The notes: generated from the sequence alone by a model not told the origin. DNA of 64,000 bases from Tenebrio molitor (GCF_963966145.1 NC_091046.1:44764001-44828000), one strand, 5' to 3'. Counted from the stretch's first letter, positions 1-12,450 are shown. A program made the numbers and translations.

Positions 1-1725
1 AGCAAAATTAACAAGAGATGACAAATAAATTTAATTTTGAAATTTTATTTACTAATTTCAAAGTGCGCATTGCACTCAGCTTCTCATTAAACTTTTTCAA
101 TTTAGTTTAAAATTTGGTTCTTAATTTATTTCTGCTATTAATTTATTCCTATATAAATTAATATCTCTAAAGTGACAATTTTCTATATTTTGCCTTAAAT
201 AATGGTTAACAAATTTCTCTTGCTACTATTTATTTACCGTTAAAACATTGAAATGATACAAGTTTTAAAAGAGAACTAATTTACTAGTTTACTATAAAAA
301 ATAGTGTTCACTAAATAACGGGCCTTCAAGTAAATTTATATTTAGAGCAACCTATGGAAATTCAATTGTTTGCAACATTTTTCCAGCGTAGAAAATGACA
401 GAAGAAACGTCTGACATTTAGCGAAATAAAATTAGGTTAGAAAATATTTTTAATTTTTGTAGTGCATTCTCCCTATTCTCCCTCCAAGGAATATGACCAT
501 ATGAAATTGGGAAAAAGCTTATTATGCAACCTGTGTAACTCTGGAGACTAATTGATTACCTACAAAATTTATCTTTACACTGTTAACATAATTAGAATGT
601 CGCCTACGCCTACTCTAAATATATATTTATTTGAAGGCCCGATATTATTCAGCAATAAATAATGTATCAAGCACCAATAATATTGTTTGTAGCTATTTTC
701 AATTGAAATATTTAAAATTTTCTCAGTTATATTTTCTAAGTAATCAGAAATCCACTTTGGATTGCTCAAAAAATAGAAAGTGCTAAAACAAGAAACAAAA
801 GATATTGCCGAAAATAGAGCAACGAAGGTGATTTATCATTTATTTATTTGTCATAGAAATAAAACACTGAGCAAAGTCATGTATATGTGTACACATTTAT
901 TTGTCAACAGGAATGCCTAAAACAGTATTACATTTGTTTAATATATTGTTCTGATATTTTGTTCTTTTTTTTTTAACTTGAAATTAAAATGTTTCTGCAA
1001 CAAATCTTTGAAGAAATCCATCCGAAACCTACCTAGCGGTGGAAAAATTTTACAAAGAAATCAGTTCGTGAAGATGCAGAGCGGTGTCCATCAGGTAGTC
1101 ATCTTTTCAAACAGAACTTTTTTAACATTATTTGTTTATATTTTCCCTTGAGCTCACCTCCTGCATTACTGAACATTTTAGAAGGAAGTTTATTTAATTT
1201 TAAACATTTATGTCAACCCTAGACCAATTTGGGATGTTTTAGAAACGCAGCGCTAGCTTGTCCCGGCGCATCCACCATAACAACCAAATAATGAAAATTG
1301 TTCACAAATTATTGCAAATTATTATATTTTCAAAACTGTGTACTATTATCATTCTAGATGTGAAAATAAACAATTTCTACAGATTCTCCACCCTAAACCG
1401 GACGCCATCTTTTTGACCGGTCATAACTGTCTTATCACTCTTCTAAAATTTCCCAAAAAATTCAAATATATACATAAAATAATGGAAAATTTGGCTCTGC
1501 TACTGTTTTCTACCTCAGCACAGTTAATTTGTCGGATGCGTTTGAAATGTGTCGCTGTTGACAGTTACTGGTAGTTTTTTAAAAGTTGGTATATTTCTGG
1601 TGAGGAAAAGCGTCTTCAGATCAGTAGAAATTCAGACATTGTGACAATTTCAACAAATGTAATAAATTGATTTCATGTTGAAAGTCGGAAAACTCCATTT
1701 GCATTTGTCTAATCAATATGTGTAT
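1..1725. other. Intergenic AT-rich region 3' of receptor A
   Basis: No gene is supported here. The short open frames have no domain, no splice signals and AT-driven composition. The one feature that stands out is a copy of the 16 bp GC-rich dispersed motif at 1262-1277, about 450 bp downstream of the stop codon of receptor pseudogene A. Confidence 0.6.
1262..1277 (+). repeat. Dispersed 16-mer motif, copy 1
   Basis: Exact CCCGGCGCATCCACCA followed by T. This copy lies in a slightly GC-richer patch that extends upstream to about 1245. Six other exact copies occur in the window on the same strand (4671, 15105, 22850, 30925, 43044, 44470). Confidence 0.9.
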
Positions 1726-2855
1726 CTAACTTCTAGAATTGGCTTGATGTAACAGTGTAAAATATGAATACGATGTTCGAAGAATCTGGAAAATAAAAAA
1801 TTAGAAATAGTATATTTGCTACAAAGGAATGGTTTTTAAAATACTACCTTAACAAACGTGTCTAACGACAGATAAAACAAATTTAAAGCAGACATTTTTA
1901 TGGGCCTTTGACACCTGGTAATAAAATACATCATGTGATTTTTAGCTTTCAGGGACGCACTAGTCCAGTCCGATTCAAAAACAGCCCAAGGAATAGTCTC
2001 ACTCTAAAAATTTCATTTAATTACTCTATATTTGTCTCTCTGTTATTACCTTAATTTCCACTTCGTTCCCAAACCAGCAATAGATGAAAATCTCAATTAT
2101 TATCGACATCCCGAACGTCACAAGTGAGAAAAATTCGTTACTGAGAGGTGCAACCTGTAAAAATGTTTCTAGAGAAGACAGTTAAGAATGGTATAATAAC
2201 TTACAACAGTTAGCTGAAACATGGTGATGCCAATCGAAGCCGCACTTATAAAAAACTGGACCAGAACTATCCAGTTGAAAAAATTATTCGTGTCTCTGGC
2301 AAACCTAAAATTCACAAAAAGTGGACTCAAATCGGTCGTGTCTGGTGGTCGCTTCTTGTACCTCAAAATTTCCTTGTGGTGCAGGATACATTTTACCAAT
2401 GTTCGATGAAAATCTGGTTCTTCACCTGGAAGGTGTCTCAAGTTGTCGCACAAGAGGTCACACTGAGCCCCTATAAACATGTTCAAGGCGGCTATCAGAG
2501 TGTCCATGCTCACAGCGGCCGCGGCAATAAATGAGACACCGATAATTTGATAAATGTACGTAAATTCGTAGAGGGGTGAAACGGTGGTGTCGTAGGGGTA
2601 CCATGCTAAAAACGGAAGCCTGCGTTGCTGAGTGGACTTGTCTATGATGGGGTAAGTGGCCCAGAAAAAGATTGATATCGAAGTGACCCCCCTAAACATG
2701 TTGCTGACCGTCGTCCAGAAAGTCAAATTGGGTTTGACCAACTCGATTTGTCTGGAGTTTCTGGGCTGGAAAAGGTCGCTGTTGACGGTAATCATCAGCT
2801 GTTTCAAAATTCCCATGTTCTGGATCATGTAGTAGGACTTCAGCATGGTCATCAT
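1726..2855 (-). pseudogene. Odorant receptor A, 5'-truncated copy
   Basis: This is a 7tm_6 odorant receptor closest to receptor C. Exons on the minus strand are 2855-2362, 2304-2205, 2154-2050, 2003-1848 and 1785-1726, all with GT/AG borders, giving 304 codons. Downstream of position 2855 the frame is open and aligns with C without a gap through exon 1. The signatures YCWFGNEV (exon 3) and ALNLFYLSLDTFVK (exon 4) are kept. The first 78 codons, including the N-terminus, TM1 and TM2, are absent: homology with C stops at the codon for C residue 79, and unrelated DNA begins at about 2858. No start region or promoter remains. It could be a gene whose first part is a distant exon, but all ten other loci have this region in one exon, so a pseudogene is preferred. 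Confidence 0.85.
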
Positions 2856-3192
2856 TTGGGACTTTCACACTGTCAGATTTTTCGTATCTTTTCTAAAAAT
2901 GGTTTTTACTTCATAACGTAAAAGATTCACCATTGAATCTTACTTTCGGCAGAAATTTCCAAATTTAAAATTTTCCAAATTGAAACAGGTATGTATATGC
3001 AACCAAAAATACTTCGAAGCATCCGGAGCATCTGAACGTCTACATTTTGACATAAGTCCAAAATGTCAAAGGCTTCTTTGATCTAAATAATTGTTAATCG
3101 CAGGGTATAATATAATTGTAAAATATCATTCTCTAGTTTTGAAAGTTTTGTGTGTGATAAACATCTTAATTGTATTAGATATAGATTATTTA

Positions 3193-3232
3193 TAATAATA
3201 ATAATAACAATAATAATAATAATAATAATAAG
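3193..3232. repeat. (ATA)n microsatellite
   Basis: About thirteen ATA/ATT-register triplets with a single C interruption. Confidence 0.9.
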
Positions 3233-4512
3233 TTTATTCATGCCAAAATACAGCGTATTTTTAATTGGTACACAATATTGTTTATTTATCCATCCTTAAG
3301 CGACAAAATGTCCACAATCATTTCTTGTTGAACCTTAGAGGATTCTATTACCTCCTTTGCGTGGCTCTGCAATACAAAATTGGAAAAAGAGAAACTCTGC
3401 TTTAAAGTACCTTAGGATCAAAACAGATGGATTGCCATAACGAAAAAACATTCGTTTTTATTCGTTTTCTGAACGCCCTATATTTAGGGAATATACAGGT
3501 TGTAATTATGTATGGAACCGGCTCCCGGGCTCCGTCCTCCTAAATGATTTACGCTAGAACCCTGAAACTTTAAAAAATGCACTTAGGACTCATTAAAAGC
3601 TACTTATCAAATTAAAAACAAAAAAAATATCCATAAGTTTTCAAAATACTAAGCCAACTTGATTTTTTTTAAACGGGAACATGGGTTAAATGGGGCATCA
3701 TTAAAAAGTTTATTTTTTTAAGAATTAAATGATGTAATTGGTTTGGTGATTTCTTCGATAGAATCTTAGATAACAAAAAATAATAAATTTGGTACAGCTA
3801 TTGTCCAGATATTAATTGAAACATTTTGTCATTTTAGTTTCATTGAAAGCATTTATTGCCCCTCTGTGAGGGGCTGCCTGACTGCCAACTATCTTTTTTC
3901 GCGAAGGAATCTTTTCAAATTTTGAGCGTCAATTTTTCAACCCCAAACGCAATGACAGCGCCGATGACCTTGAACGACTTGACGTTGCCAACCTACATTG
4001 TGAAATGCACTATTTATTACTTTCAATTCCCCATACCAACTTGATAACACTTTGATAGCAGAGAAAAAAAAAATAGATTATAGATAGTCTGAATTTAAAG
4101 CAACCGTGAATGCTGTATAGGATCATGTCGGTTCTGTCATCATCCGAAAACATTTTCAAATACTATATTGCTTAGTTACACTTGACGACGCAACTTAATA
4201 GTGTCATTGACATTCCTAGGAAAACAATAAATAAAAATCAACGAATGGTTACTTCTATTTATTATGGAAATTGAATGTAAATGTACGTCAAAAGTATGTA
4301 TATTAATTTTTTTTACACGCAATATTTACAACTTCATCTATTTCCGTACTTAGAGGTTTAATATGATGTTTACATAGCAATCCCCATAGGTAACTTAAAA
4401 AAAAACCACATTTATACGTTGCTAATTTGTGTTTTAATTTTAAATCGGCTAATCACGTGAAATGAAGTTAATTAATCGGTGTCAGTAACGCAAAAATCTA
4501 ATAAGCAACACG

Positions 4513-4612
4513 GAATGTAAGGAGTAAACCATTCTCGGAAGAATACAAGCCTCGGTTGCACCTCGGCCAGTACAATTCTTCCTCAAATGTTATGGCGTAC
4601 TTACATTTCTTG
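4513..4612. repeat. Short hairpin element with CCTCGG apex
   Basis: An imperfect inverted repeat: arms include AATGTAAGGA near 4514 and ACTTACATTT near 4599. The apex reads GCCTCGGTTGCACCTCGG. Similar apices occur in hairpins near 23.3 and 59.0 kb, so this is a family and not a chance palindrome. Confidence 0.6.
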
Positions 4613-4670
4613 TAGCATCTCATTTATCACGAAAGACCACAGACATCAAAATATGTATATAATGAATTTT

Positions 4671-4686
4671 CCCGGCGCATCCACCA
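4671..4686 (+). repeat. Dispersed 16-mer motif, copy 2
   Basis: Exact CCCGGCGCATCCACCA followed by T-rich DNA. It sits between receptors A and B. Confidence 0.9.
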
Positions 4687-5160
4687 TTTTTCATACCTTA
4701 TTTATTTTGCTTTGCAAAAACTACATATTAATGTTCTGATGTCTCGACTTATGTGTTAAACAGTAATAGTTGCTACTGCCGATACTGTGAGGTATTATTT
4801 TTTCTTATCCCATAATAGCTTTATCAAAAATGTCTCCAAAATATCCGATCAAGCTAGATGCTCACTATAAATCACTCGCTTACGTCTCGTGTTGGAATTT
4901 TCATCCTCTTGAATAACAGCCATCATTATAAGCTCATTGAAGAATGTACTATTCTCTGTTTAAACAGAATTATAAATAATAGTTTCCCAAAAATATGTGT
5001 GCTTTTCTTAAGGCTTAAAATACTCGTATATGTACTGTTAATTATTATCTTTCTCTTATCTAAATATTTTTCGCAAGTTCTACGCAAAAATGTAAAGCTC
5101 ACTACAACTTTCACTACTCTCAAAACGAAAATATTCAACAAAATTTAAAATAAACAATTA

Positions 5161-5517
5161 TCATTGTTTATTGCTTCTTAATACGATATGACAAGAAACA
5201 ATTTTGTTTTTCTTAATGGACAAAAGCACTTTACACTTATTAGCACAATATGTATGAATCTTCCCTTTGCATTCCGGAAGTTTGCAACGAGTTTGGGAAT
5301 AAGATGTAGCGGTGTAGTTCAAGTAACGACATACGGATTCAAATCCATGGATAACTCGATTACAAATTATTTTGATCGTTCGATATAACAGAGTTAATAT
5401 GTTTTTAAATTCACCAATCCCGGAATATAATAGACTGAGGGTGCACTTATGTAAGCAGGACTCCCACTGCTTATTACCACTTGAGAGAGAGAAACAAAGG
5501 ACTATAAATAAAATCAC
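5161..5517 (-). CDS. Possible secreted cysteine-rich protein, single exon
   Basis: I do not recognise a family. The frame encodes 118 residues. It opens with a short hydrophobic stretch (MILFIVLCFSLSSG) that could be a signal peptide. Ten further cysteines follow, several in pairs (CX3C near residue 21, CX4C and CX3C near residues 78 to 94), as in small disulfide-rich secreted proteins. The stop codon overlaps an AATAAA. Against it: no promoter, no paralogue and no splice support were seen, and a frame of this length can arise by chance in AT-rich DNA. Confidence 0.3.
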   Translation of the reverse strand: MILFIVLCFSLSSGNKQWESCLHKCTLSLLYSGIGEFKNILTLLYRTIKIICNRVIHGFESVCRYLNYTATSYSQTRCKLPECKGKIHTYCANKCKVLLSIKKNKIVSCHIVLRSNKQ

Positions 5518-5655
5518 ATTCTTATGACATTTTTATTTAAAAAAAAACATTATTATCATTGGCATTATAACATCATTTATCCTTCGACTGGGAGGTTCCC
5601 CTCGGAATGATCAGAGTCGGAGGATCTATAACAATAAGGGTATAATAAAATAAAA

Positions 5656-5913
5656 TTATTTGTTTCTTACTTGCGATTCCAAAGTTCCTAGAGCTCCTAT
5701 TAAGGTCTGGGCACTGTTGTTTTCTAGGTATATTGTTATATTTAAACCCCCGTAGGCAATTTTAACATCATTTTCAACTTCGATGGGAATAGTTTTTGTA
5801 ACAAAAAACATCAATTTGTCATCAATGGAAATTTTGCCTTCACTAGCGGTAAGGCGTACCTTTTCTTGTGGCCCTCCATTATACGCTACAATAGCGTTAT
5901 CGACAAGTGGCAT
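5656..5913 (-). CDS. Orphan exon-like frame, unknown protein
   Basis: An 85-codon frame whose composition looks protein-like (mixed charged and hydrophobic residues, few homopolymers). Near its end CAA is followed by GTAAGA, a good splice donor, and a TATAG acceptor lies about 50 bp further on. Continuing across that junction in phase 0 soon meets a stop codon. It may be a short gene, or debris of a mobile element: the adjacent 5961-6108 block is repeated inside the element at 17993-19136. Function unknown. Confidence 0.3.
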   Translation of the reverse strand: MPLVDNAIVAYNGGPQEKVRLTASEGKISIDDKLMFFVTKTIPIEVENDVKIAYGGLNITIYLENNSAQTLIGALGTLESQVRNK

Positions 5914-5960
5914 GTTTTTCTTCTTGGTTTTTAAACTGAAATGCCTGCAGTTGTTTTATG

Positions 5961-6108
5961 AGAATTTTGGTCATCCCTTTTCGCAGAAGCGCAGGTGACA
6001 TATTTGACGTTTATCTTGCTAACTTTACAAACGCTTACAAAGTTAAAGACAACATTTGGACGTAATTTATTATACTGGATGCTTTAATTCTTCCATAAAG
6101 GACTAAAA
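5961..6108. repeat. Fragment shared with element at 18331-18478
   Basis: About 148 bp, nearly identical to the interior of the TIR element at 17993-19136, where it flanks the end of a transposase fragment. It is probably a solo remnant of the same element family. Confidence 0.7.
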
Positions 6109-7117
6109 TACAAGTTCTACAAAGCTCGCTACAACTTTCACTACTATCAAGACTCAAATGTTAGTTTAAGTGATCTGCTTTCAGGGGAAGTTTTCCCTTG
6201 CGAAATACCTCTGCAAAAAATCTGAAAATATTTATATAAATTAATAAGCGACATACTCACTTAATCAGTTGAACATTTCAACTGGAAATTTAGAACAGAA
6301 TATTTCCAAACATTATTGCTAAAGTTGTTAAGTAATTTTTTCTCTAACTCTAACACAGTGTGTTACACATCACTCGCACAGTACTTTCGAAATGCCTCCA
6401 CTTTCCACCCTCATAGGTAAAAACTGTTAATTTTTAGAATCACTATTATTTAAATAATTCAACTAAAAGTGTACCTAATGCTAAATAAAAACGTTCGGAA
6501 ATGTTTACCACGGCACTGATATGAAATTCAGTTAGAAAAAGGAAAAATTAAATTATGCATAAAGAACTCCAAACGCTTCATAAACACTTGTAATATTTCA
6601 TTTCTATTTTTTTCCCAAACCCTTAATTAGTACTGTTTATTAATTAATGAAACAACGTCTTATTAGATACAATTTTCTTTAATTTCTCATATTTTTCGTG
6701 AGAAAACGTCACATGGAAGATCGCTCTTTTTTCCCAAAACACGCTGACAAAATTTCTTTATTTTACTTACACGATTCCACTGCAATATTTATGAAGTGAG
6801 CTACTCCTACTATTAGTTTCTTGGATATTTCTTAAATTGCCTTTCATTCCAAAAATTTCTCATAAATTATGAATAGCAAAAGGGACATAATCAACAGTTT
6901 TAAAAACCACACCTCTCTCTCTCCGTTAGGATAATTAGTTTTTTTGTATTTGCTTTAGCAAACAATAATCTGGTTATAAGGAGTAATAATAAATTCTTGC
7001 AGAAAATTTTATTTTACCAACAAACAACAACAAGAATACACAGTGTTCAATAACTACAAATAATTTATAATGTAAAGTGCCTATTTTTACAAACAACTAT
7101 AAACAACAATTCGTTGA

Positions 7118-8461
7118 TTAGTTATCAGAGTGGAGTTGATTCATCAGAGCGAAATAAGACCAAGAAGTTCTTAAAATCTAAAAGTAAATATTTGTCAAGA
7201 TAACTATTTGAATGTTGTTCTATTTTACCTTAAGAAAAATTTCCAGTGAGAGATCAAAAAGATTCACTGCCGATACTGTAATAATTCTTTGTGCCCTCAT
7301 CATAAAAAATATTAGATGTTTCTTTGCCACCAGAGAAGCTTCCACCCAATTAGATTCAAAAGCAACATACAAAAGGTTGTTGCTCTGAAAAAGTGTTGCA
7401 GAATGAAAAATAAAATGTTAGTAACTCACCTTAATCTGCACTTCGTTACCGAACCAGCAATACACAAAGATTTCCAAAAGAACTGCGTTGCCATAAAACA
7501 GAAACAAATAAAATTCGTTGGTTAACGGCGCAACCTGAATAAAGTTGATGAGAAAGTGAAAACTGATTAAGAACGACAAAGTACCACTGTCATGAGAAAC
7601 ATCGTCAGACCTAGAGAGAGTGCACTTGCGAAAAATTGCACCAGAATTATTAGGTCGAAAACTTGGTTGAAGCGTTGCACAAATCTGCAAAAATTGTTTC
7701 AGTTGAAGTTTGTTTCTTCACCGTATTGTTAACTTAAACCTGACGATTTCTCGATGGTGGTGCACACATTTTGTTAAGTTTTCTTCGAAGTGGTCAGGTG
7801 CAAGATTTCTTAAATTGTCACACAAGATGTCCAACTGAGCTCCGGCGTACATGCTAAGCGCAGCCACCAGTGTGTCAATGTTGATGTTAGAAATGGCCAA
7901 AAAGAAAACACTTATGATTTGGTGTAAATAAGTAATTTCGTAGAGCGGTGACGCTTTGGCGTCATAAGGGTACCAAGCGATAAGAGGCAGACGGTACCGC
8001 TTGTACGACTTGTCCACGATCGGTATCAGTGTCAGAAAAATCAGAACCATGGTGATGGAACCGCACAACAACTTGTACATTAATTTCCAAACCTCCACGC
8101 TCGGAGAAACCAAGAGTATTTGTTCGACGCTGCGAGGCTGAAACAGGTCGCTGTTGAGGGTCACCAGCAGCTTCTTGAAGGTCTGGATGTTTCGGGCGAG
8201 GTAAAACATCTTCACCACCACTAAAGATTCAGAAATCGCCAGAAACGCCGTGCCTGCCACGATGTCGAGGTCGTCCAAATTTCTCACCAGTTGGAATGTT
8301 TGAAAGAAGGAGTGACTGAATGCGAAAGCGATCGTGATCGAAATTGAGTAAAGTGTGTAGAAGTTCATTTTGTATCCGGCGTCGCCTTCGGGCCAGAAAC
8401 CCACCAGTTTAAAAAATAAAATGTTTCTTTTTATGGTTTCCGTCCAGTCGTGTCTCTTCAT
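7118..8461 (-). CDS. Odorant receptor B (7tm_6), intact
   Basis: A ligand-tuned odorant receptor subunit, expected to form a cation channel with Orco in sensory-neuron dendrites. Exons: 8461-7740, 7684-7585, 7534-7430, 7384-7229, 7177-7118; 380 residues. Introns are 55, 50, 45 and 51 bp with GT/AG ends. The N-terminus MKRHDW is followed by seven predicted membrane stretches; TM6 and TM7 lie in exons 3 to 5. Signatures seen: LIAWYPYDAKASPLYEITY in the second extracellular loop, ILCDNLRNL before intron 1, YCWFGNEVQIK in exon 3, and SWSYFAL at the C-terminus. ATG 8461 is the first in frame, and a TATA box (GGTATAAAACG) lies about 120 bp upstream. It is closest to receptor G. Family and structure are certain; the ligand is unknown. 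Confidence 0.92.
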
Positions 8462-8580
8462 GGTGTATTTCCCAAAACTGAAATTATTTGTGTTAATGTT
8501 GTGGCACTTAGCTGATGCGTAGCTAAGTGTTGTGTTTACTGTTGCGTTGGCACAACAAGTGTAAATTTTGTGGTAAAAGC

Positions 8581-8593
8581 CACGTTTTATACC
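8581..8593 (-). promoter_or_regulatory. TATA box of receptor B
   Basis: Minus strand GGTATAAAACGTG, about 120 bp before the start codon, with no ATG between that would be in frame. Confidence 0.55.
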
Positions 8594-8933
8594 TACGAGC
8601 CGTGTTCAAAAGTCGGCCAATCGGGAAGAAACTCCACGCTTGTGCGCCATTGCAGTGTGATTAATTTTTAATTAGGCCCAGTAAAAAAAAAACAACGGAA
8701 ATAAACGCTTTAAATGACATTTTGTCGCCATTGTAGTAAAGCTGCTATTTTAATTTGCAGTGCAGTCCAGTTAAAATCTTGCAGGTTTTGATTTTCAACA
8801 AATGTTATAAAAATGTCCACTAAAATTATTTTTTCGTAGGTTCTTCTAATTCAAGTAGTTTTCGCATAATTTACACATTTTGTGCTGAAATAATTGTTTT
8901 TTTTTCTGGACACTTAAACGAGTTTCGTGTATA

Positions 8934-9028
8934 TTATTATACGAGTTTAATAAGACTCATTATTATCACATGAGTGTGTTTAATGGATGAATGTGATAAT
9001 ACGTCTTATTAAACGAGAGTAATATACT
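8934..9028. repeat. Palindromic hairpin
   Basis: Arms read TATTATACGAGTTTAATAAG and its approximate complement near 9005-9028. It has no coding capacity. Confidence 0.6.
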
Positions 9029-9827
9029 ATTTCATCTACTTTATCTAATTCCTGAAATTTCAGCTGCTCAAATTTTTATATTAAACTAGGGATTTACGCG
9101 TGGGTTGGCAACAGACATTTTTCACAAAAATGTAAGGTTATATACGAAATTTACTTCATAACTTCACTCGTTACCTTGACGCCTGACGTTGCCAATATAA
9201 CAAATGCTAAAAGTTACCAAAAACAGTTTGATAATATGATTCAATATCAATCTGTTTTCGATTTCACACTCGTTTGCTTAAGCCATGCGCCTACAGGGCT
9301 TGTGGCTCAGTTCTGCAAACTTGTGTGAAATCTTTCATTTTCAACACTTGTTATACAATATACTATTTCGATATAAGTGCGCTGTCAGATCAATTTTGAG
9401 GTATGGGGCCGAAATTTGAAGCACGAGGCGGCAGCCGAGTGATGCAAAACAGGACGAAGTCGAGATTTTTCAACTTCCGAGATTCTGTTATGGCACTTAC
9501 TAACCGTATATCCCATAACGTTTTTCGCACAATCGCTTATACAAAAAAAAAATGGCTTCGAAGTAATTTTTTGACAGGAATATTTTGAAGACATTAATGT
9601 CATTACCTCAGTAGGTATCGGTGTCGTTATTTACTTACAGCATTAGGGTTGTTAAGTTCAACTTTCAGATTGTGTCAACGACAAGTAAGTAGCTATAACA
9701 ACACGATTGCGCGAAAAATTTGTAACATTATTTTTACAACAAAATTGTCTCATCTGTAAAATGATTTGATTAAAGTTGAAGAAAAGAATTTCAACAAATA
9801 ACCAAGATGTAAAAAGTTTGCAATTAA

Positions 9828-9955
9828 ATTAGTCACTTACCTGTGCCAAGACTTCAGATGAGTGAAGCACACCACTAACAAGTATTTTAGCATTAAGCTA
9901 TAAGCGCGCAGCTTTATAGCCGTTAGCACGTGGTAGTGAACCAATAGCCAGTTTT
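9828..9955 (-). promoter_or_regulatory. Orphan promoter plus 5' exon module, copy 1
   Basis: Minus strand, in order: CCATTGGTTC-type inverted CCAAT, CCACGTG E-box, GCTATAAAGC TATA box (9911-9920), then CTTGGCACAG directly joined to a strong splice donor GTAAGTGACT (junction at 9841/9840). Copies at 21.1 and 29.9 kb keep all these parts. No coding exon follows nearby; the next gene downstream is receptor B, about 1.4 kb away. Confidence 0.55.
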
Positions 9956-10742
9956 TGTGTAGTTACTACAGCGGAAACAGCCTATCGGCCGAGAGCAATG
10001 AATTAATAATGAATAGTTTTCCACTCAAAAGCCATCAAAAATATTTTTGAAGAAAACTCCGATTCGGTGACCATAAGAGACCTTGCCTAGCTAATTATTT
10101 AGAGCGAATGCAGAGTGCAGACATATTAAAGTAACAAGTGCACGATACTTGTCAAATGCATGAAATATTCAATAATACTTTTTGCCTCTAAAACTCTTGA
10201 AAACTTAATGCTTCGTGCTAATCAAATCGTGTCACTACAGTATAATCTACTAACCTAGCTAACTGATTTTTTAATAAAATAAAATATTTTCAAGTGCTTA
10301 TGAAGACTGCATTTTTGAACCAATAAAAAATTAGTTTCGGTTAATGTTCACACTTTTACTTCTCCACCTCCAAAATGTGCCAAACAGTGAATCTAGCAAA
10401 TTTTTTTAATTGAAATTTGGTATTGGTCAAAAGCAAATTCTACGTCTAAAGCTAGAGCGTTTTCCATTATTATCTTTTATTATTCAAATACATTATTATT
10501 CCCGGGCATTGAATTACATAGTTTTCAACCGTCCCGCGTCATTGGGCGGAGTCACGGCGCCGATGCGCATCACGCTGCGAGGTGAAAGGTTTATTCGAGT
10601 AAGTTCGGGGGATCCGAGTTTAGTCGAGCGAGCGAGAAACAGTCAGCAGTCAGCTGTGCTGCAGGAATAGCCATATAAAAAAACAATAAAGACACGACAA
10701 ACATTGTAAATTCACAGAGGGATGTAGTATTTAGTAATAATA

Positions 10743-10965
10743 TACAGGGTGTCTCAAAATTCGCGAATTCCGAATTCAGAGCGTGGTAGGGAAGGACCCT
10801 GTGGAGCTCGAAAAATACTTAGAAAAAAAAATTGGCTTTTCCTGAAGAATATATAAGCACTTTAATTTTGTTCAATACATAGCAGCCTTCATATCCACAG
10901 TGACAAAATACTATTCTAGCTACGTTGCCGTTCCATTTTTAAGAAAAATTACAAAAATTTAAGAT
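10743..10965 (+). mobile_element. Truncated MITE, TACAGGGTGTCTC family
   Basis: The left half of the element that is complete at 13551-14024. It begins with TACAGGGTGTCTCAAAATTC and breaks off near 10965, so the right terminal repeat is missing. Confidence 0.75.
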
Positions 10966-11091
10966 TTAGAAAAAACTAACAAGAAATGGGAAATGTATTG
11001 TAATCTAAACGATTCAATTAATCCGATTTTTATTTTGTACGTAAGAAAATTATATTTGTGTTAATATACATATCAAATTGATTCTGATCAT

Positions 11092-12450
11092 CTATTTTCT
11101 GGAACTAGCTTGATGTAGCAATGCAAAATATGACCACGACATACGAAGAATCTGGAATATGAATATATAAATACATACATCACAATTAAATATTTCTTAA
11201 AGAACTACCCTCACAAAAGTATCCAATGACAAATAAAACAAATTCAAAGCAGACATTTTTAATGGCGTTTGACACCTCATAATAAAATAAATCATAGTTT
11301 TCTTTGTGTTGAGTAATCCACTGGTCCAATCCGATTGAAAAACAGCCCCAGAAATATTTCCACTCTAAAAATTTTATTTAAACACTCTATTATATCCGTC
11401 TCTCTGGATTTACCTTGATTTCCACATCGTTTCCAAACCAGCAGTACATGAAAATTTCAACAATTATCGCCATCCCGAACGTCACCAGTGAGAAAAATTC
11501 GCTACTGAAAGGTGCAACCTGTAAAGATCTTTGTAAAGAAAATAGTTAAGAATACTTACAACTTACAACAGTTAGCTGAAACATGGTGATGCCAATCGAA
11601 GCCGCACTTGTAAAAAACTGGACCAGAACTATCCAGTTGAAAAAATTATTGGAGTTTCTGGCAAACCTAAAATTCAAAAAAGTGGACTTAAATCAGTCGT
11701 GTCTGGTGGTCGCTTCTGGTACCTCAAAATTTCCTTGTGGTGCTCGATACACTTTAACAATGTTCGATTAAAATCTGGTTCGTCACCTGGAAGGTGTCTC
11801 AAGTCGTCGCACAGGATGTCGCACTGAGCCCCTATAAACATGTTCAAGGCGGCTATCAGGGTGTCGATGCTTAAAGTGGCCGCAGCAATAAATGCGACAC
11901 TGATAATTTGATAAATGTAGGTAAATTCGTAGAGGGGTGAAATGGTGGTGTCGTAAGGGTACCAAGCTAGAAAAGGAAGTCTCCGCTGCTGGACGGACTT
12001 ATCTAGGATGGGGTAAGTGGCCCAGAAGAACACCGCCCCCGAACTGGCCCCCCAAAGCATGCTGCTGACCGTCTTCCAGAAAGTCAAGCTGGGTCTGATC
12101 ATCTGGATTTGTCTGGAGTTTCTGGGTTGGAAAATGTCGCTCTTGATGGTAACCATCAGTTGCTTCAAAATTCCCATGTTCTGGACCATGTAGTAAGACT
12201 TCACCATGGTCAGCATCTCGGAAAGTGTGACGAAGATGGTTCCCGCGATGGCTTCCAGATCGGGGAAAATGAAAAATATGTTGACCGTTTGAAAGAAGTT
12301 GTGGCCGTAGATAAACAACAAAATGGAAATGAAGGAGTAGAGAGAGTAGAGATTTGTCGTGTAGGTGTCGTCTCCAGGGGGCCACAACCCCACGATTTTC
12401 AACATGAAGATGTTACGACTGATGGTCAGCTTCCAGTCGAATTTCTCCAT
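11092..12450 (-). CDS. Odorant receptor C (7tm_6), intact
   Basis: Exons: 12450-11723, 11666-11567, 11518-11414, 11364-11209, 11151-11092; 382 residues. Introns are 56, 48, 49 and 57 bp. It starts MEKFDWKLTI, the N-terminal form shared by D, E and F. The second extracellular loop carries RRLPFLAWYPYDTTISPLYE and exon 1 ends HHKEILR. Exon 4 ends VR instead of the usual VK because the last codon is AGG before the GTAGTT donor. A TATA box (GGTTATAAAAGCTCAG) lies about 55 bp upstream, very like that of G. Receptor A is a truncated paralogue with the same exon lengths. The role in odour detection is inferred from the family; ligand unknown. Confidence 0.93.

Larger units (their letters stand above)
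2856..7117. other. Intergenic region between receptors A and B
   Basis: About 4.3 kb of AT-rich DNA. It holds an ATA microsatellite (3193-3232), a hairpin with a CCTCGG apex (4513-4612), motif copy 2 (4671), two weak minus-strand reading frames (5161-5517, 5656-5913), a block shared with 18331-18478, and a TTTTTCGTGAGAA box at 6694-6706 resembling the upstream box of intact receptor genes. The last may be a leftover of the lost promoter region of A. Nothing else could be assigned. Confidence 0.6.
8462..11091. other. Intergenic region between receptors B and C
   Basis: Contains the TATA box of B, a palindrome at 8934-9028, one copy of the orphan promoter/5'-exon module (9828-9955) inside a block repeated at 21.1 and 29.9 kb, and a truncated MITE from 10743. 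No coding gene is supported. The frame at 10410-10670 on the plus strand has no recognisable domain. Confidence 0.6.
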
